Shown here in pieces: positions 43,212 to 52,436 of a DNA stretch of 64,000 bases. The stretch is from contig CAVQAW010000007.1 in the NCBI GenBank assembly GCA_963710535.1, positions 124,001 through 188,000 of the forward strand, written 5' to 3'. The notes under the pieces are model-generated. The model saw only the letters and a program-made list of their open reading frames with translations. It searched no databases and was not told where the DNA came from. Origin of the DNA: Pelagihabitans sp963710535. GTDB lineage: Bacteria; Bacteroidota; Bacteroidia; Flavobacteriales; Flavobacteriaceae. The first letter of the stretch is position 1; each line of letters starts with the position of its first letter. A program made the position numbers and the translations under genes.

Positions 43212-43309
43212 GAAGGCCCCGGCCTACATCGATCGGAGCCGTTGTACCATATAAAAGGTTTACCGCTTGATGCCTTGGCCAAGCATGCCGATTAAAAATA
43301 ATCCTGCCC

Positions 43310-44251
43310 ATGATCACACGAGTGACCAAACTTTTTAATATCGAACATCCGATTGTACAGGCCGGTATGGTCTGGAACAGTGGCTGGCGCCTGGCCTCCG
43401 CAGTTTCCAATGCCGGTGCGCTCGGGCTGCTGGGGGCCGGCTCGATGCGGCCTGAGGTATTGAGGGAACATATCGGAAAATGCCAAGAGGCGACCAAAAA
43501 TCCTTTTGGGGTCAATGTGCCCATGCTATATCCCGATATTGAAACGATCATGAAGATCATCGTCGAAATGGGGGTAAAAATCGTGTTCACCTCCGCAGGG
43601 AACCCGAACACTTATACCGGATTTCTCAAGGCAAGGGGCATCACCGTCGTTCACGTGGTGAGCAGTGTGAAATTTGCCCTGAAGGCCCAAGAAGCCGGGG
43701 TTGATGCGGTAGTCGCCGAAGGTTTCGAGGCTGGGGGCCACAATGGCCGCAATGAGACCACCACCTTGGTTTTGGTGCCGGCCGTAAAGGAAAGTATCTC
43801 CATCCCCTTGATTGCGGCAGGAGGCATAGGTACAGGCCGTGCCATGCTGGCGGCCATGGTATTGGGGGCGGAGGGCGTGCAGGTCGGGAGTAGGTTCGTC
43901 GCCACCTACGAGGCTTCTTCCCATGAACTGTTTAAACAAAAAGTGATTGCCACCGATGAGGGCGACACCCAACTTACCTTAAAGGAACTGGCACCGGTTC
44001 GATTGATCAAAAACAAATTCTATGATGCCATTCAAGCAGCCTATGCACAGGGGGCCACTGTTGCAGAACTTCAGGAACTATTGGGACGGGGCAGGGCAAA
44101 ACAGGGCATGTTCGAAGGCGATCTCGATGCTGGGGAACTGGAAATCGGGCAGGTCGCCGCACTGATCCATGATATTAGGCCGGCCCGTCAATTGGTGGCC
44201 GATCTGATGCTGGAATTCGAAAAGGCCCGGGCCGAAGTGGCTTCCTATTGA
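43310..44251 (+). CDS. NAD(P)H-dependent flavin oxidoreductase (nitronate monooxygenase/FabK-like)
   Basis: This 313-residue FMN-dependent TIM-barrel protein is of the nitronate monooxygenase/2-nitropropane dioxygenase superfamily. Marks are HPIVQAGMVWNSGWRLASAVSNAGALGLLGAG at the N-terminus, the VVAEGFEAGGHNG loop with the conserved His, IPLIAAGGIGTGRAMLAAMVLGAEGVQVGSRFVATYEA for FMN phosphate binding, and a helical C-terminus. The family includes nitroalkane oxidases and the enoyl-ACP reductase FabK; without further context I cannot choose between them. It lies 98 bp after mnmA and may share its transcript. Confidence 0.85.
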   Translation: MITRVTKLFNIEHPIVQAGMVWNSGWRLASAVSNAGALGLLGAGSMRPEVLREHIGKCQEATKNPFGVNVPMLYPDIETIMKIIVEMGVKIVFTSAGNPNTYTGFLKARGITVVHVVSSVKFALKAQEAGVDAVVAEGFEAGGHNGRNETTTLVLVPAVKESISIPLIAAGGIGTGRAMLAAMVLGAEGVQVGSRFVATYEASSHELFKQKVIATDEGDTQLTLKELAPVRLIKNKFYDAIQAAYAQGATVAELQELLGRGRAKQGMFEGDLDAGELEIGQVAALIHDIRPARQLVADLMLEFEKARAEVASY

Positions 44252-44287
44252 TATGGCCATCATGCGAAACAAACGATTCTTGGTTTG

Positions 44288-44317
44288 TTGTCGATTTGGT
44301 CCAAATGGTTATCTTGT
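44288..44317 (+). promoter_or_regulatory. Candidate promoter of the GMC oxidoreductase operon
   Basis: TTG at 44288-44290, 19 bp, then TATCTTGT at 44310-44317, an imperfect TAnnTTTG. It lies 38 bases before the ATG. Confidence 0.4.
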
Positions 44318-44355
44318 AGGCTAATTCAAACGAGCAAAATCCAACGCATAACATT

Positions 44356-46062
44356 ATGGCAAATTTAAATGTCAGGGCAATTCAGCAAAATACGTACGAT
44401 GCCATCGTCATCGGTTCTGGAATCAGTGGGGGTTGGGCCGCCAAAGAGCTTTGTGAGAAGGGCTTGAAAACCTTGGTGCTCGAGCGGGGCAGAATGGTAA
44501 AGCACGTACAGGATTACCCGACCATGAATAATGAAACCTGGGACTATGAACTGAGGGGGGCACTCACCTATGACGATCAAAAAATTCACAGTGTAGTGAA
44601 CAGCATAGGTTTTGGCAGTGAAGACAATAAGCACTTTTATGCCAACGACATAGAAAATCCATACACCGAAGTAAAGCCTTTTATTTGGATCCGGGGACAT
44701 CAAGTAGGGGGCAAGTCGATCATGTGGGGCAAACAATGTTATCGTTGGAGCGACCTCGATTTTGAGGCCAATGCCAAGGACGGCCATGGGGTCGATTGGC
44801 CTATTCGCTATAAAGATATCGCCCCTTGGTACGAATATGTTGAAAAGTTTGCGGGCATCAGTGGCGCACCGCTCGGATTGCCGCACCTGCCCGACAGTCA
44901 TTTCCTCCCGCCGATGGAATTGAACTGTGTGGAGCAACATGCCAAGGAACGGATCGAATCGAATTTTGAGGACAGGCATTTAATCATCGGCCGTGTGGCC
45001 CACCTAACCGAACCCTTGAACGGCAGGGGCCAGTGCCAATACAGGAACCGTTGTTCCCGGGGTTGCCCTTATGGCGCATACTTCAGCAGCAACGCCGTAA
45101 CCCTTCCGGCTGCCGAAGCAACCGGTAATTTGACCATAAGGCCATTCAGTATGGTGAGTTCGCTCATCTATGACGATAAAAAGGAAAAGGCGACCGGAGT
45201 GCGTGTCGTGGATACCGAAACCATGGAAGAAATAGAGTTCTTTGCAAAAGTAATTTTTTGCAATGGTTCCACCTTGGGCACCACCTCGATCTTATTGAAT
45301 TCCATTTCCGATCGTTTTCCAAATGGATTCGGCAATGACAGCGGGGAACTGGGCCACAATTTGATGGACCATACCTATAAAGTGGGTGCCATGGGCAGTA
45401 TCGATGGTTTTGATGACAAATACTATTCCGGACGAAGGCCCAACGGAATCTATATTCCCCGTTATGTAAACCTTGATGACAAGACCAAAACCGATGCCTT
45501 TGTCCGTGGATTCGGATTTCAAGGCGGCGCTGGGCGTTCCAATTGGGGCTCAGGGGTGAATTCGGCCGATTTTGGAGGGGAATTCAAGGAAAAGTTGTTC
45601 AAACCTGGCCCATGGGGCTTTTTTATCACCGGTTTTGCGGAATGTTTGCCCTATCACGAGAACCAGGTAACCCTTAACCAAGGGGTAAAGGACAAATGGG
45701 GATTGCCGACCTTGAACATAGACTGTGAGTTTAAAGACAACGAACTCGCGATGAACCGGCAGATCAAGGCCGATGCCCAGGAAATGCTCGAGAAATCCGG
45801 CTTTAAGGACATTCTGGCTTTTGACAATCAAAGTCCTCCCGGGCACGGTATCCATGAAATGGGTACGGCAAGGATGGGCAGGGACCCTAAATCCTCCGTC
45901 CTGAACGGATTTAATCAGGTACATGCAGCCAAGAACGTTTTTGTGACCGATGGAGCCTGTATGACCTCATCGTCATGTGTGAACCCTTCCTTGACCTATA
46001 TGGCGCTTACCGCAAGGGCAGCCAACCATGCCGTGGAACAATTGAAAAAACAAAACATATAG
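44356..46062 (+). CDS. GMC family oxidoreductase (FAD-dependent, gluconate/sugar dehydrogenase-like)
   Basis: This 568-residue flavoprotein has an FAD-binding N-terminus (YDAIVIGSGISGGWAAKELCEKGLKTLVLERG) and HQVGGKSIMWGKQCYRW. The cysteine-rich stretch CQYRNRCSRGCPYGAYFSS (three Cys in CxxxRCxxxC arrangement) and SPPGHGIHEMGTARMGRDPKSSVLNGFNQVHAAKNVFVTDGACMTSSSCVNPSLTYMAL hold the catalytic His/Asn of GMC enzymes. It is paired with a gluconate 2-dehydrogenase subunit 3-type protein two bases downstream, so it is the large subunit of a periplasmic sugar or polyol dehydrogenase. The cysteine cluster might hold an Fe-S centre; this is inference. Confidence 0.88.
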   Translation: MANLNVRAIQQNTYDAIVIGSGISGGWAAKELCEKGLKTLVLERGRMVKHVQDYPTMNNETWDYELRGALTYDDQKIHSVVNSIGFGSEDNKHFYANDIENPYTEVKPFIWIRGHQVGGKSIMWGKQCYRWSDLDFEANAKDGHGVDWPIRYKDIAPWYEYVEKFAGISGAPLGLPHLPDSHFLPPMELNCVEQHAKERIESNFEDRHLIIGRVAHLTEPLNGRGQCQYRNRCSRGCPYGAYFSSNAVTLPAAEATGNLTIRPFSMVSSLIYDDKKEKATGVRVVDTETMEEIEFFAKVIFCNGSTLGTTSILLNSISDRFPNGFGNDSGELGHNLMDHTYKVGAMGSIDGFDDKYYSGRRPNGIYIPRYVNLDDKTKTDAFVRGFGFQGGAGRSNWGSGVNSADFGGEFKEKLFKPGPWGFFITGFAECLPYHENQVTLNQGVKDKWGLPTLNIDCEFKDNELAMNRQIKADAQEMLEKSGFKDILAFDNQSPPGHGIHEMGTARMGRDPKSSVLNGFNQVHAAKNVFVTDGACMTSSSCVNPSLTYMALTARAANHAVEQLKKQNI

Positions 46063-46064
46063 TT

Positions 46065-46655
46065 ATGGAACGGAGAAAGGCCATTAAGAATACCGCTTTG
46101 TTCATCGGCGCCACACTTTCAAGCTCGGCCCTCAGCAGTTTGATGCAATCCTGCCAACAGCAGGACAGGCTATCATGGACCCCCTTATTTTTCAGTGAAG
46201 ACCAGGCCTTGGTGGTTTCGGAACTTGCAGAAACCATTTTGCCAAAAACCGAAACGCCAGGAGCCAAAGATCTGAACGTTGATATTTTTGTCGACTTGAT
46301 GTGCAAAAAAAACCTGGGCCCGAAAGACCAGGAACATGTATTGAAAGGGTACGACCAATTTACAAGCGTTTGCGACACCCTCCACGGCAAGTCGTTCGTT
46401 GAGATGGATACCGCTGAACGAGCCAATGTGATAGTACGGATGGAACAGGACTCCAACCGTTTCAATCCGAGTATTTGGGGAAGTCCCCTTGGCAAACAGG
46501 AACCGCTCGACTTTTATAGAAGGATCAAGCAGTTTACGCTTATGGGCTATTATACTTCGGAAGACATCGGCAAAAATGTGCTGAAGTTCGATCCCATTCC
46601 AGGAGCCTTCCATGCCTGCATTCCCTATACCGGGGACAATGCATGGACCCTCTGA
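46065..46655 (+). CDS. Gluconate 2-dehydrogenase subunit 3 family protein (Tat-exported)
   Basis: This 196-residue small subunit has a twin-arginine-type signal (MERRKAIKNTALFIGATLSSS...). Its Cys at 30 (LMQSC) could be a lipobox, followed by FFSEDQALVVSELAETILPKTETPGAKDLNVDIFVDLMC. The C-terminal part has FYRRIKQFTLMGYYTSEDIGKNVLKFDPIPGAFHACIPY, typical of gluconate_2-dh3. These subunits carry the Tat signal for export of the GMC partner, which itself has none, so the complex would be exported together. The start lies two bases after the large-subunit stop. Confidence 0.88.
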   Translation: MERRKAIKNTALFIGATLSSSALSSLMQSCQQQDRLSWTPLFFSEDQALVVSELAETILPKTETPGAKDLNVDIFVDLMCKKNLGPKDQEHVLKGYDQFTSVCDTLHGKSFVEMDTAERANVIVRMEQDSNRFNPSIWGSPLGKQEPLDFYRRIKQFTLMGYYTSEDIGKNVLKFDPIPGAFHACIPYTGDNAWTL

Positions 46656-46705
46656 GAGGATGATGCCATTAGTTGTTTATAAAAAGTAAGGAAGGTGGAG
46701 ATGAA

Positions 46706-47956
46706 TCAGTTCATGATCCGATGGAGTGCCATTTCGGTATCTGATTCGACGGCCTGCTTCAAGATGTGGAAATCAAATCTGCACCCTTCGGTAAAATCGG
46801 TGTCAACCCGGATGTTGCCACCCATTTTTTCAATCAGGGTCTTTACCGTGGCCAGGCCAATGCCGTTGCCTTTCCTGCCAAATTTGTCGGCATGGGCAAA
46901 AATTTTAAAGATCTGAAAAATGGTTTCGTGCGCTCCGGCCGGAATGCCCGGGCCATTATCTTGAATATAAAATTCGTAACGGTCCTCGTTTTCAGTAATG
47001 CCGATTTCAATCTCTACCGATTTTTTATCACAGTATTTGATGGCATTGCTCACCAGGTTGATGATGATTTGATCCAGAGCCGTCTTGTTGGTATGGATAC
47101 TGCCTAGTTTTGATTGAATCGTCAAATTGAGGGATCGGTCATAGGAAAATAGGCCACAGATTTCTTTTCTGAACGATTCAAGGTCGATATGCGATTTGTT
47201 TTCCTGAATGATCGTGGCACTTTTGCTATGCGACAACAGGCCATCGATGAGCTCCCTAAGTTTGTTGGAGGCACTGTGGATGAACGATAACATGGTCTTG
47301 CCGTCTTCGTCCATTCCCGGCCCGTAAAACTCTGTCAGCAATTCGGCCGTACTGGAAATATTGTTCAAGGGCGACTTTAGATCATGCGCCGCCACATGGG
47401 CAAAACGCTCCAAAGCCTCGTTTTTATCAAAAAGTGCGTTGATCGATAAGTTGAGCAATTTGTTTTTCCTTCGAAGCTGTAAGATGTTCATCACCTGCTT
47501 GGCAAGCGATTTGAGCGAATTCAGCTGTCTTTGGCTCAAGGACCTGGGTTCGTGGTCGATTACGCATAAGGTACCCAAAGGGAGCCCTTTGGAATCACAA
47601 AGCGGTATCCCGGCATAAAATATGACCCGGGGTTCTCCAACGACCAAGGGATTATCTTTGAACCGTTCATCATTTCTTGAATCCTGAACGACAAAAATGT
47701 CTTCCTCCGCATTGATGGCATGGGCGCAGAATGCATATTCTCTTGGTGTCTCCGATACATCAAGTCCGTGGTGCGATTTGAACCATTGCCGATCCTTGTC
47801 CAACAGACTCACCAAGGAAATTGGGGTTCCACATATTTCAGCGGCCAGGGCAGTGAGGTTATCGTAGTCTTCTTCAGGGAGTGTATCTAAAATCGAAAAG
47901 GAATCCAAGGCAGCCAAACGCGCTGTTTCCTTTTCATGGTCTTTAGGAGAAATCAT
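46706..47956 (-). CDS. GAF-domain sensor histidine kinase
   Basis: This 416-residue soluble kinase has an N-terminal GAF domain (about 25-160: DRQWFKSHHGLDVSETPREYAFCAHAIN, FYAGIPLCDSKGLPLGTLCVIDHEPRSL). A HisKA dimerisation helix with FAHVAAHDLKSPLNNISSTAELL (acceptor His in AAHDLKSP) and a HATPase_c domain follow (about 295-405: NLVSNAIKYCDKKSVEIEIG, DNGPGIPAGAH, GNGIGLATVKTLIEKMGG). There are no membrane segments and no receiver domain, and no response regulator is adjacent, so it is an orphan kinase. A short palindrome sits 57 bp upstream. Confidence 0.9.
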   Translation of the reverse strand: MISPKDHEKETARLAALDSFSILDTLPEEDYDNLTALAAEICGTPISLVSLLDKDRQWFKSHHGLDVSETPREYAFCAHAINAEEDIFVVQDSRNDERFKDNPLVVGEPRVIFYAGIPLCDSKGLPLGTLCVIDHEPRSLSQRQLNSLKSLAKQVMNILQLRRKNKLLNLSINALFDKNEALERFAHVAAHDLKSPLNNISSTAELLTEFYGPGMDEDGKTMLSFIHSASNKLRELIDGLLSHSKSATIIQENKSHIDLESFRKEICGLFSYDRSLNLTIQSKLGSIHTNKTALDQIIINLVSNAIKYCDKKSVEIEIGITENEDRYEFYIQDNGPGIPAGAHETIFQIFKIFAHADKFGRKGNGIGLATVKTLIEKMGGNIRVDTDFTEGCRFDFHILKQAVESDTEMALHRIMN

Positions 47957-48012
47957 AAGGGGTCACTGTTTAATTGTAGGTGCAAATGGCCATTGTGATA
48001 ACCCATATTACA

Positions 48013-48028
48013 TACCGTTTTGACGGTA
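48013..48028. promoter_or_regulatory. 16-bp palindrome upstream of the histidine kinase
   Basis: TACCGT-TTTG-ACGGTA has perfect 6-bp arms. It lies 57 bp upstream of the kinase ATG. It may be a regulator site or a chance hairpin. Confidence 0.35.
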
Positions 48029-48170
48029 CTACAACGCAGCATATTGAGGAAAAGTATCCCAGGCCCAGAAAAAAGGTGACGCCAGAGGGTTGGATAAATG
48101 CCCACTAATAAGAAAATGATAACGCCCGACCAGCTGCATGCTACATGGCCTTGGGCCCAAAAACAGCCTG

Positions 48171-51100
48171 CTAATTCATGGCTTGTTGGTCTTGTTTGAG
48201 ACTGGAGAGGTATTCGATCAGATCTCGAAGTTCCCGTTTGGATATCATCAAGCCCATGGCGGGCATTGCCGAAGGCATATTCTCCCTTTTTTGAATACGA
48301 GAGGTGGCAATTTCCATAGGTTCGGCATCCGAAGTACGGATCAATAACGCATCTTTGGTTTCCTCCTCCAGAATACCGGTTACTTGTTGGCCATCTTTGA
48401 GCGTGATCACCACGGTACCGTATCCAGGCGCCAAACGTGCCCCCGGTTCAATCAGGGATTCCAAAATTTGCTCCCGTGTAAGGATGTCCCCTATATTATC
48501 CAGGGGCGGACCCACTTTTCCGCCCGAACCGGCCACTGCATGACAGCGCACACATTGGGCGGTAGGATTATTCGTAAAAACGCCACGGCCCTGCCACCAT
48601 CTGCCGCCATATAGGGTTTCCTGATAAGCATCAACGGTATGTCCGCCGCTTTTGAGTTGGCCTAACTGTGCGATGAGGTCCTCAGATTTTGAAGCCTCGA
48701 CCGCCTCGATCAAATCGAGAATCACATTCGGTGAAAGTTGGTTTTGTTTTCCTTTTTGAATCAGGTTTTTTAGTATCGGTTCGCTTTTGGCAAGGGGCAT
48801 GTCTCCCAAAACGCCGAGCATACGTTGTTGTTCCCCACCTGAACCCGATTTGAAAAAGGCATCGACAAGGATGGGCAATTGCGAATCGGGAATTTCCAAT
48901 TTGCCCAATAAGCCCACAGCGGTTTCCCTTACTTCTTGCGATGGATCGCGCATTCCGAGATTCAAGGCATCATTGACCTTCTCTGTCTCCAGCACCCCCA
49001 ATGCTTCAAGCATGGCGGCCCTTACCGATGGATCTGCGTTTTTTCTCATGATATCCAACAGTTCCTTGTTGTGGTTGTTGATTCCCAAAGCGGCCAGGGT
49101 TTTGGATACTCCGATCAGCAGGTCGGGATCCTTTTCCTTGAGGAATATGGGAATTTCAAGTTCCATTTTAGATTTGATCATGGTCGAATCCCTTCGCACT
49201 TCACCCCTAAAACGACCATCGACCCTATCCAAAACGGAGGGATTCGCCCAGTTGGCCATGGTGGCCAAAGCTTCTCCCCTGAGGTTATTGGGCACATCGG
49301 TACGTTTGGAGAAGGCGATCAGGTTGTCAAGCTCTTGGTCTCCACCTACCCGTAGCGCCGCATTTATGGCTCGACGGAGCAGGGGTTCGGAAGTGAGATT
49401 TCCTGCCGCCAACATGCCCGCAAGGGCTGGCATCGCTTCCGGTATCGACCAGTCATCATTGATGGCCCTGGCGGCTTCCGCCGCGATATATTCGTCATGA
49501 TCTTGTAAAAAAAGCGCCACCTCAGGATGTTGCATGCGCCTCAGTACCAAAACGGCAGCCAGTCTCAGGCTCCTGTTGGGGTCGTTCGCGAGGGCGATGA
49601 TCGGTTCCGATTGTCCGATCCGGGATAGCGCCAAAACTGCGGCATGCCTTAGATAAAGGTCTTCATCGTTATTGGCCGCCAACATATCCAACAAGGGTCC
49701 GATAGCCGGTTCATAAGCCATACGGCCCAAAGCTTGTGCTGCGTAGAATTTAACCCGATCGGTTTCATTTTGAAGTAAGGGCACCAATAAAGGCGCGGCG
49801 TCATTATATTTTACATCGCCCATTACCTTGATGGCCTGGGCCACGATTTCGGGATCTTCGTCCTCAAGCAGAGCCAACAGCGGTTCTGCTTTATCCAGAT
49901 CGTTTGCCGCGATTTGTCCAATGCCCCATATGGCATGGATCCTGGCAAATTGGTTATTTTCTTCCTTCAACACTTTCTTCATGGCCCTATAACCCCAAAA
50001 GGTACGGGTGGCCAGCTCGAACTGGGCCTTTTTACGGATGCGCATATCGGGGTAAGCCAAGAGGGCGACCAATTCGTCGTTGCTCTTGTCGGCATAATCG
50101 AGCGTCATGAGCGCCTTGGTTTTCTGTCTTTCTATTTCCAGGTCATTTTTATTGGGCGTTACATCGAGTTTCCAGATTCGTCCATAATTTTTCGTTCCCC
50201 AGCCGTTCACCCAATCGGCAAGATAGAGCGCCCCATCGGGTCCGAATTGGATTCCGGTGGGCAGCACCCCGCTCAGCACATCCACCTCATTGTCCAATTC
50301 AAAAGAAGCCCCTTTGGGCTTAAGACCGAATGACCAGATATGCGACCTAGAAGGATCCCCGACAAATTCGACCAAAAAGAATTTGTCGACCCACTCCGAA
50401 CCCAAGGCCGTTCCTGGATTGAAGGCCATTCCGGTAGGACCGTTGTGATAATTGGTGATGGGCGGAATAAAATAAGCGGCCTGGCCCTCCCATCTGGGAA
50501 CGTACATCTTTTCATCCATCCAAACGTTATAGCCGTTATTTTTTGGATCGGTATACTTCCCATATTGCCAATTAGAACGCCAGCCTGCATCAGATCCTTC
50601 GACAATATGCACCAAGCGTTCACTTTCACCGGCATGGTCGCCGTCGTTGTCTGAAGAAATGATGTTCCCATAGGCATCGAATACAAATTCATGGGTGTTT
50701 CTCAAACCCCTGGCAAAAACTTCAAAATTGCTGCCGTCTGGATTAGAGCGAACGATGACCCCTTGGTTGGGGTATTTATGGTTGGTGCCGTCGAGGGTGG
50801 TCAGGTTGGCGCCAATATCGCCTATACCCCAATAGATCTTCCCGTCGGGTCCCTCAATGGCGCCCGACATGCCATGGCCGCCAAAGCCGATATGCACTGC
50901 GAAACCATGTGCAATGGAGGTTTTTTCATCGAGAACGCCGTCCCCGTTGGTGTCCCAGAGTCGCCACATATCGGGTCCCACACCCACAAAAACATCCTCT
51001 TTTCGCACCAAAAGTGCCCCGGCCACATCGGTCACTTCCTCGTTGAAATCTTCCAATATTCTTCTGGAAACATCGGCCATGCCATCCTTATTGGTGTCCT

Positions 51101-51596
51101 CCAATTTCCATACCTCGTCTTTTTCCACCGTTAAATCATGCCAATCGTGAATGCTGTCGTTGTTCAGGTCGGGAAGCCAGGCGTTCTCCTCGCTCAATTC
51201 GGGGGCGAAGGTCGCCCTCAAAAAGGCACGCCTGTCTTCCACCGATTGTAAGGCAATCGATGGGGTCATCCATTGGCGATAGCCTCGGATGTCGAATTCA
51301 GAATTTTTGGAACGATTGGTCCGGGTCAGGTAAATGTTGCCGGCATCATCGATCTGCATGGCGATGGGGTCAGGCGCCAGAGAGTCGGTGGCCCATAGAC
51401 TGAGCTCCAGTCCGTCTGCGATTTTCGCGCTGATGCGTTCCCGAATTTCCTTTGCCTTGGCGACGCTAACGGCCGAATCTTCTAGAATGGCCAACGGTAT
51501 TTCGATTGGTTTTTTGGGTTTGTTGTCGCACGATGAAATCAAAAGGGTTAAAAAAAGAAACGAAATGGAGTACTTAACACCTGCGAGGAATTTCAT
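48171..51596 (-). CDS. PVC-type haem-binding lipoprotein with beta-propeller, HEAT repeats and cytochrome c domain
   Basis: This 1141-residue exported lipoprotein (FLTLLISSC lipidation site) has three parts. Residues about 55-500 form a beta-propeller of the dehydrogenase type with DGxxDW/calcium-like turns (DTNKDGMADV, DTNGDGVLDE, GDIGANLTTLDGTNHKYPNQG). Residues about 515-960 are HEAT-like repeats. The C-terminal cytochrome c domain has CVRCH (1015-1019) and a Met-rich axial-ligand region (RENMPSAMPAMGLM). This is the PVC-type haem-binding CxxCH architecture; the substrate is unknown, possibly a sugar or alcohol. It is probably one transcription unit with SCO (51733) and TPR (52437) upstream. 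Confidence 0.9.
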   Translation of the reverse strand: MKFLAGVKYSISFLFLTLLISSCDNKPKKPIEIPLAILEDSAVSVAKAKEIRERISAKIADGLELSLWATDSLAPDPIAMQIDDAGNIYLTRTNRSKNSEFDIRGYRQWMTPSIALQSVEDRRAFLRATFAPELSEENAWLPDLNNDSIHDWHDLTVEKDEVWKLEDTNKDGMADVSRRILEDFNEEVTDVAGALLVRKEDVFVGVGPDMWRLWDTNGDGVLDEKTSIAHGFAVHIGFGGHGMSGAIEGPDGKIYWGIGDIGANLTTLDGTNHKYPNQGVIVRSNPDGSNFEVFARGLRNTHEFVFDAYGNIISSDNDGDHAGESERLVHIVEGSDAGWRSNWQYGKYTDPKNNGYNVWMDEKMYVPRWEGQAAYFIPPITNYHNGPTGMAFNPGTALGSEWVDKFFLVEFVGDPSRSHIWSFGLKPKGASFELDNEVDVLSGVLPTGIQFGPDGALYLADWVNGWGTKNYGRIWKLDVTPNKNDLEIERQKTKALMTLDYADKSNDELVALLAYPDMRIRKKAQFELATRTFWGYRAMKKVLKEENNQFARIHAIWGIGQIAANDLDKAEPLLALLEDEDPEIVAQAIKVMGDVKYNDAAPLLVPLLQNETDRVKFYAAQALGRMAYEPAIGPLLDMLAANNDEDLYLRHAAVLALSRIGQSEPIIALANDPNRSLRLAAVLVLRRMQHPEVALFLQDHDEYIAAEAARAINDDWSIPEAMPALAGMLAAGNLTSEPLLRRAINAALRVGGDQELDNLIAFSKRTDVPNNLRGEALATMANWANPSVLDRVDGRFRGEVRRDSTMIKSKMELEIPIFLKEKDPDLLIGVSKTLAALGINNHNKELLDIMRKNADPSVRAAMLEALGVLETEKVNDALNLGMRDPSQEVRETAVGLLGKLEIPDSQLPILVDAFFKSGSGGEQQRMLGVLGDMPLAKSEPILKNLIQKGKQNQLSPNVILDLIEAVEASKSEDLIAQLGQLKSGGHTVDAYQETLYGGRWWQGRGVFTNNPTAQCVRCHAVAGSGGKVGPPLDNIGDILTREQILESLIEPGARLAPGYGTVVITLKDGQQVTGILEEETKDALLIRTSDAEPMEIATSRIQKRENMPSAMPAMGLMISKRELRDLIEYLSSLKQDQQAMN

Positions 51597-51732
51597 TGGA
51601 CTGAATTTGAAGGGTTGGGCAATGGTTTAAAAATAGGCAATTCCTTCCAAGTAGAAAATAAGGGATGCAGTAAATAATTATTTATGCATTCATTGCACAA
51701 ATGGGGTATGCCGAAAAAGCCATCACGGCATG

Positions 51733-52383
51733 CTAATTTATCAATCGCTTGATATCAGCAATGAGCTTTTTTAGATCATCGCTACTGGTGCCATCGTATA
51801 CGCCCCTTATTTGGCGATTTTTATCGACCAGTATAAAGTTGGGGGTATGAATAAAGTCCTGAAGGCCACCATCGCCCTCATCCACAACGGCAAAATAGCT
51901 CTTTCGGGCCAGCTCATAAATATGTTTTTTATCCCCCGTAGTGATGTTCCATTTTGAATCAAGCACCCCATTTTTAATGGCGTAGGTCTTTAATGCGGCT
52001 ACACTATCGAGTTCTGGGGTCACCGAAAGCGACAGGAACTTGACAGCCTTTTCAGCTTGGAACACTTGCTGAAGTTTGGCCATATTGTTGGTCATTATCG
52101 GGCAAATGCTAGGGCATCTGGTAAATATGAAGTCAGCGACATAGATTTTGTCCCGGTAATCTTTTTGGGTGATGGTATCACCATTTTGATTGATCAGTAC
52201 AAAATCGGCAACCTGATGTGCGCCCTTAGCATTTTGCAGGCTGATATCGACCAATCTTGGATGAAAATCCGAGGGGCGGTACACGGGCAATTCGTCATTT
52301 TTTAATATAAAAAAGTAAACTGCAAGGGCAGCAATGACCACTGCCATCGCGCTGAAAATTATTGTTAAAAATGGCTTGTTCAT
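51733..52383 (-). CDS. SCO1/SenC family copper protein
   Basis: This 216-residue membrane-anchored thioredoxin-fold protein has an N-terminal helix (FLTIIFSAMAVVIAALAVYFFIL). The copper-binding CxxxC is in ADFIFTRCPSICPIMTNNMAKLQ, and the third ligand His is in LQDFIHTPNFILVDKNRQIRG. SCO proteins deliver copper to the CuA site of cytochrome oxidase or act as periplasmic thiol reductants. Its placement beside a cytochrome c-containing lipoprotein and a TPR protein suggests a role in building an exported metalloenzyme; this is inference. It starts 53 bp after the TPR gene stop. Confidence 0.9.
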   Translation of the reverse strand: MNKPFLTIIFSAMAVVIAALAVYFFILKNDELPVYRPSDFHPRLVDISLQNAKGAHQVADFVLINQNGDTITQKDYRDKIYVADFIFTRCPSICPIMTNNMAKLQQVFQAEKAVKFLSLSVTPELDSVAALKTYAIKNGVLDSKWNITTGDKKHIYELARKSYFAVVDEGDGGLQDFIHTPNFILVDKNRQIRGVYDGTSSDDLKKLIADIKRLIN

Positions 52384-52436
52384 TATGTTTGTCGATCCTA
52401 TTGGGCCAAAATCGGAATTTGTGATTTCGATAAAGG

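Noticed and set aside
44269..44289. Inverted repeat AACAAAC / GTTTGTT as a terminator
   Set aside because: It is AT-rich and has no T run, so it is a weak hairpin; not called as a terminator.
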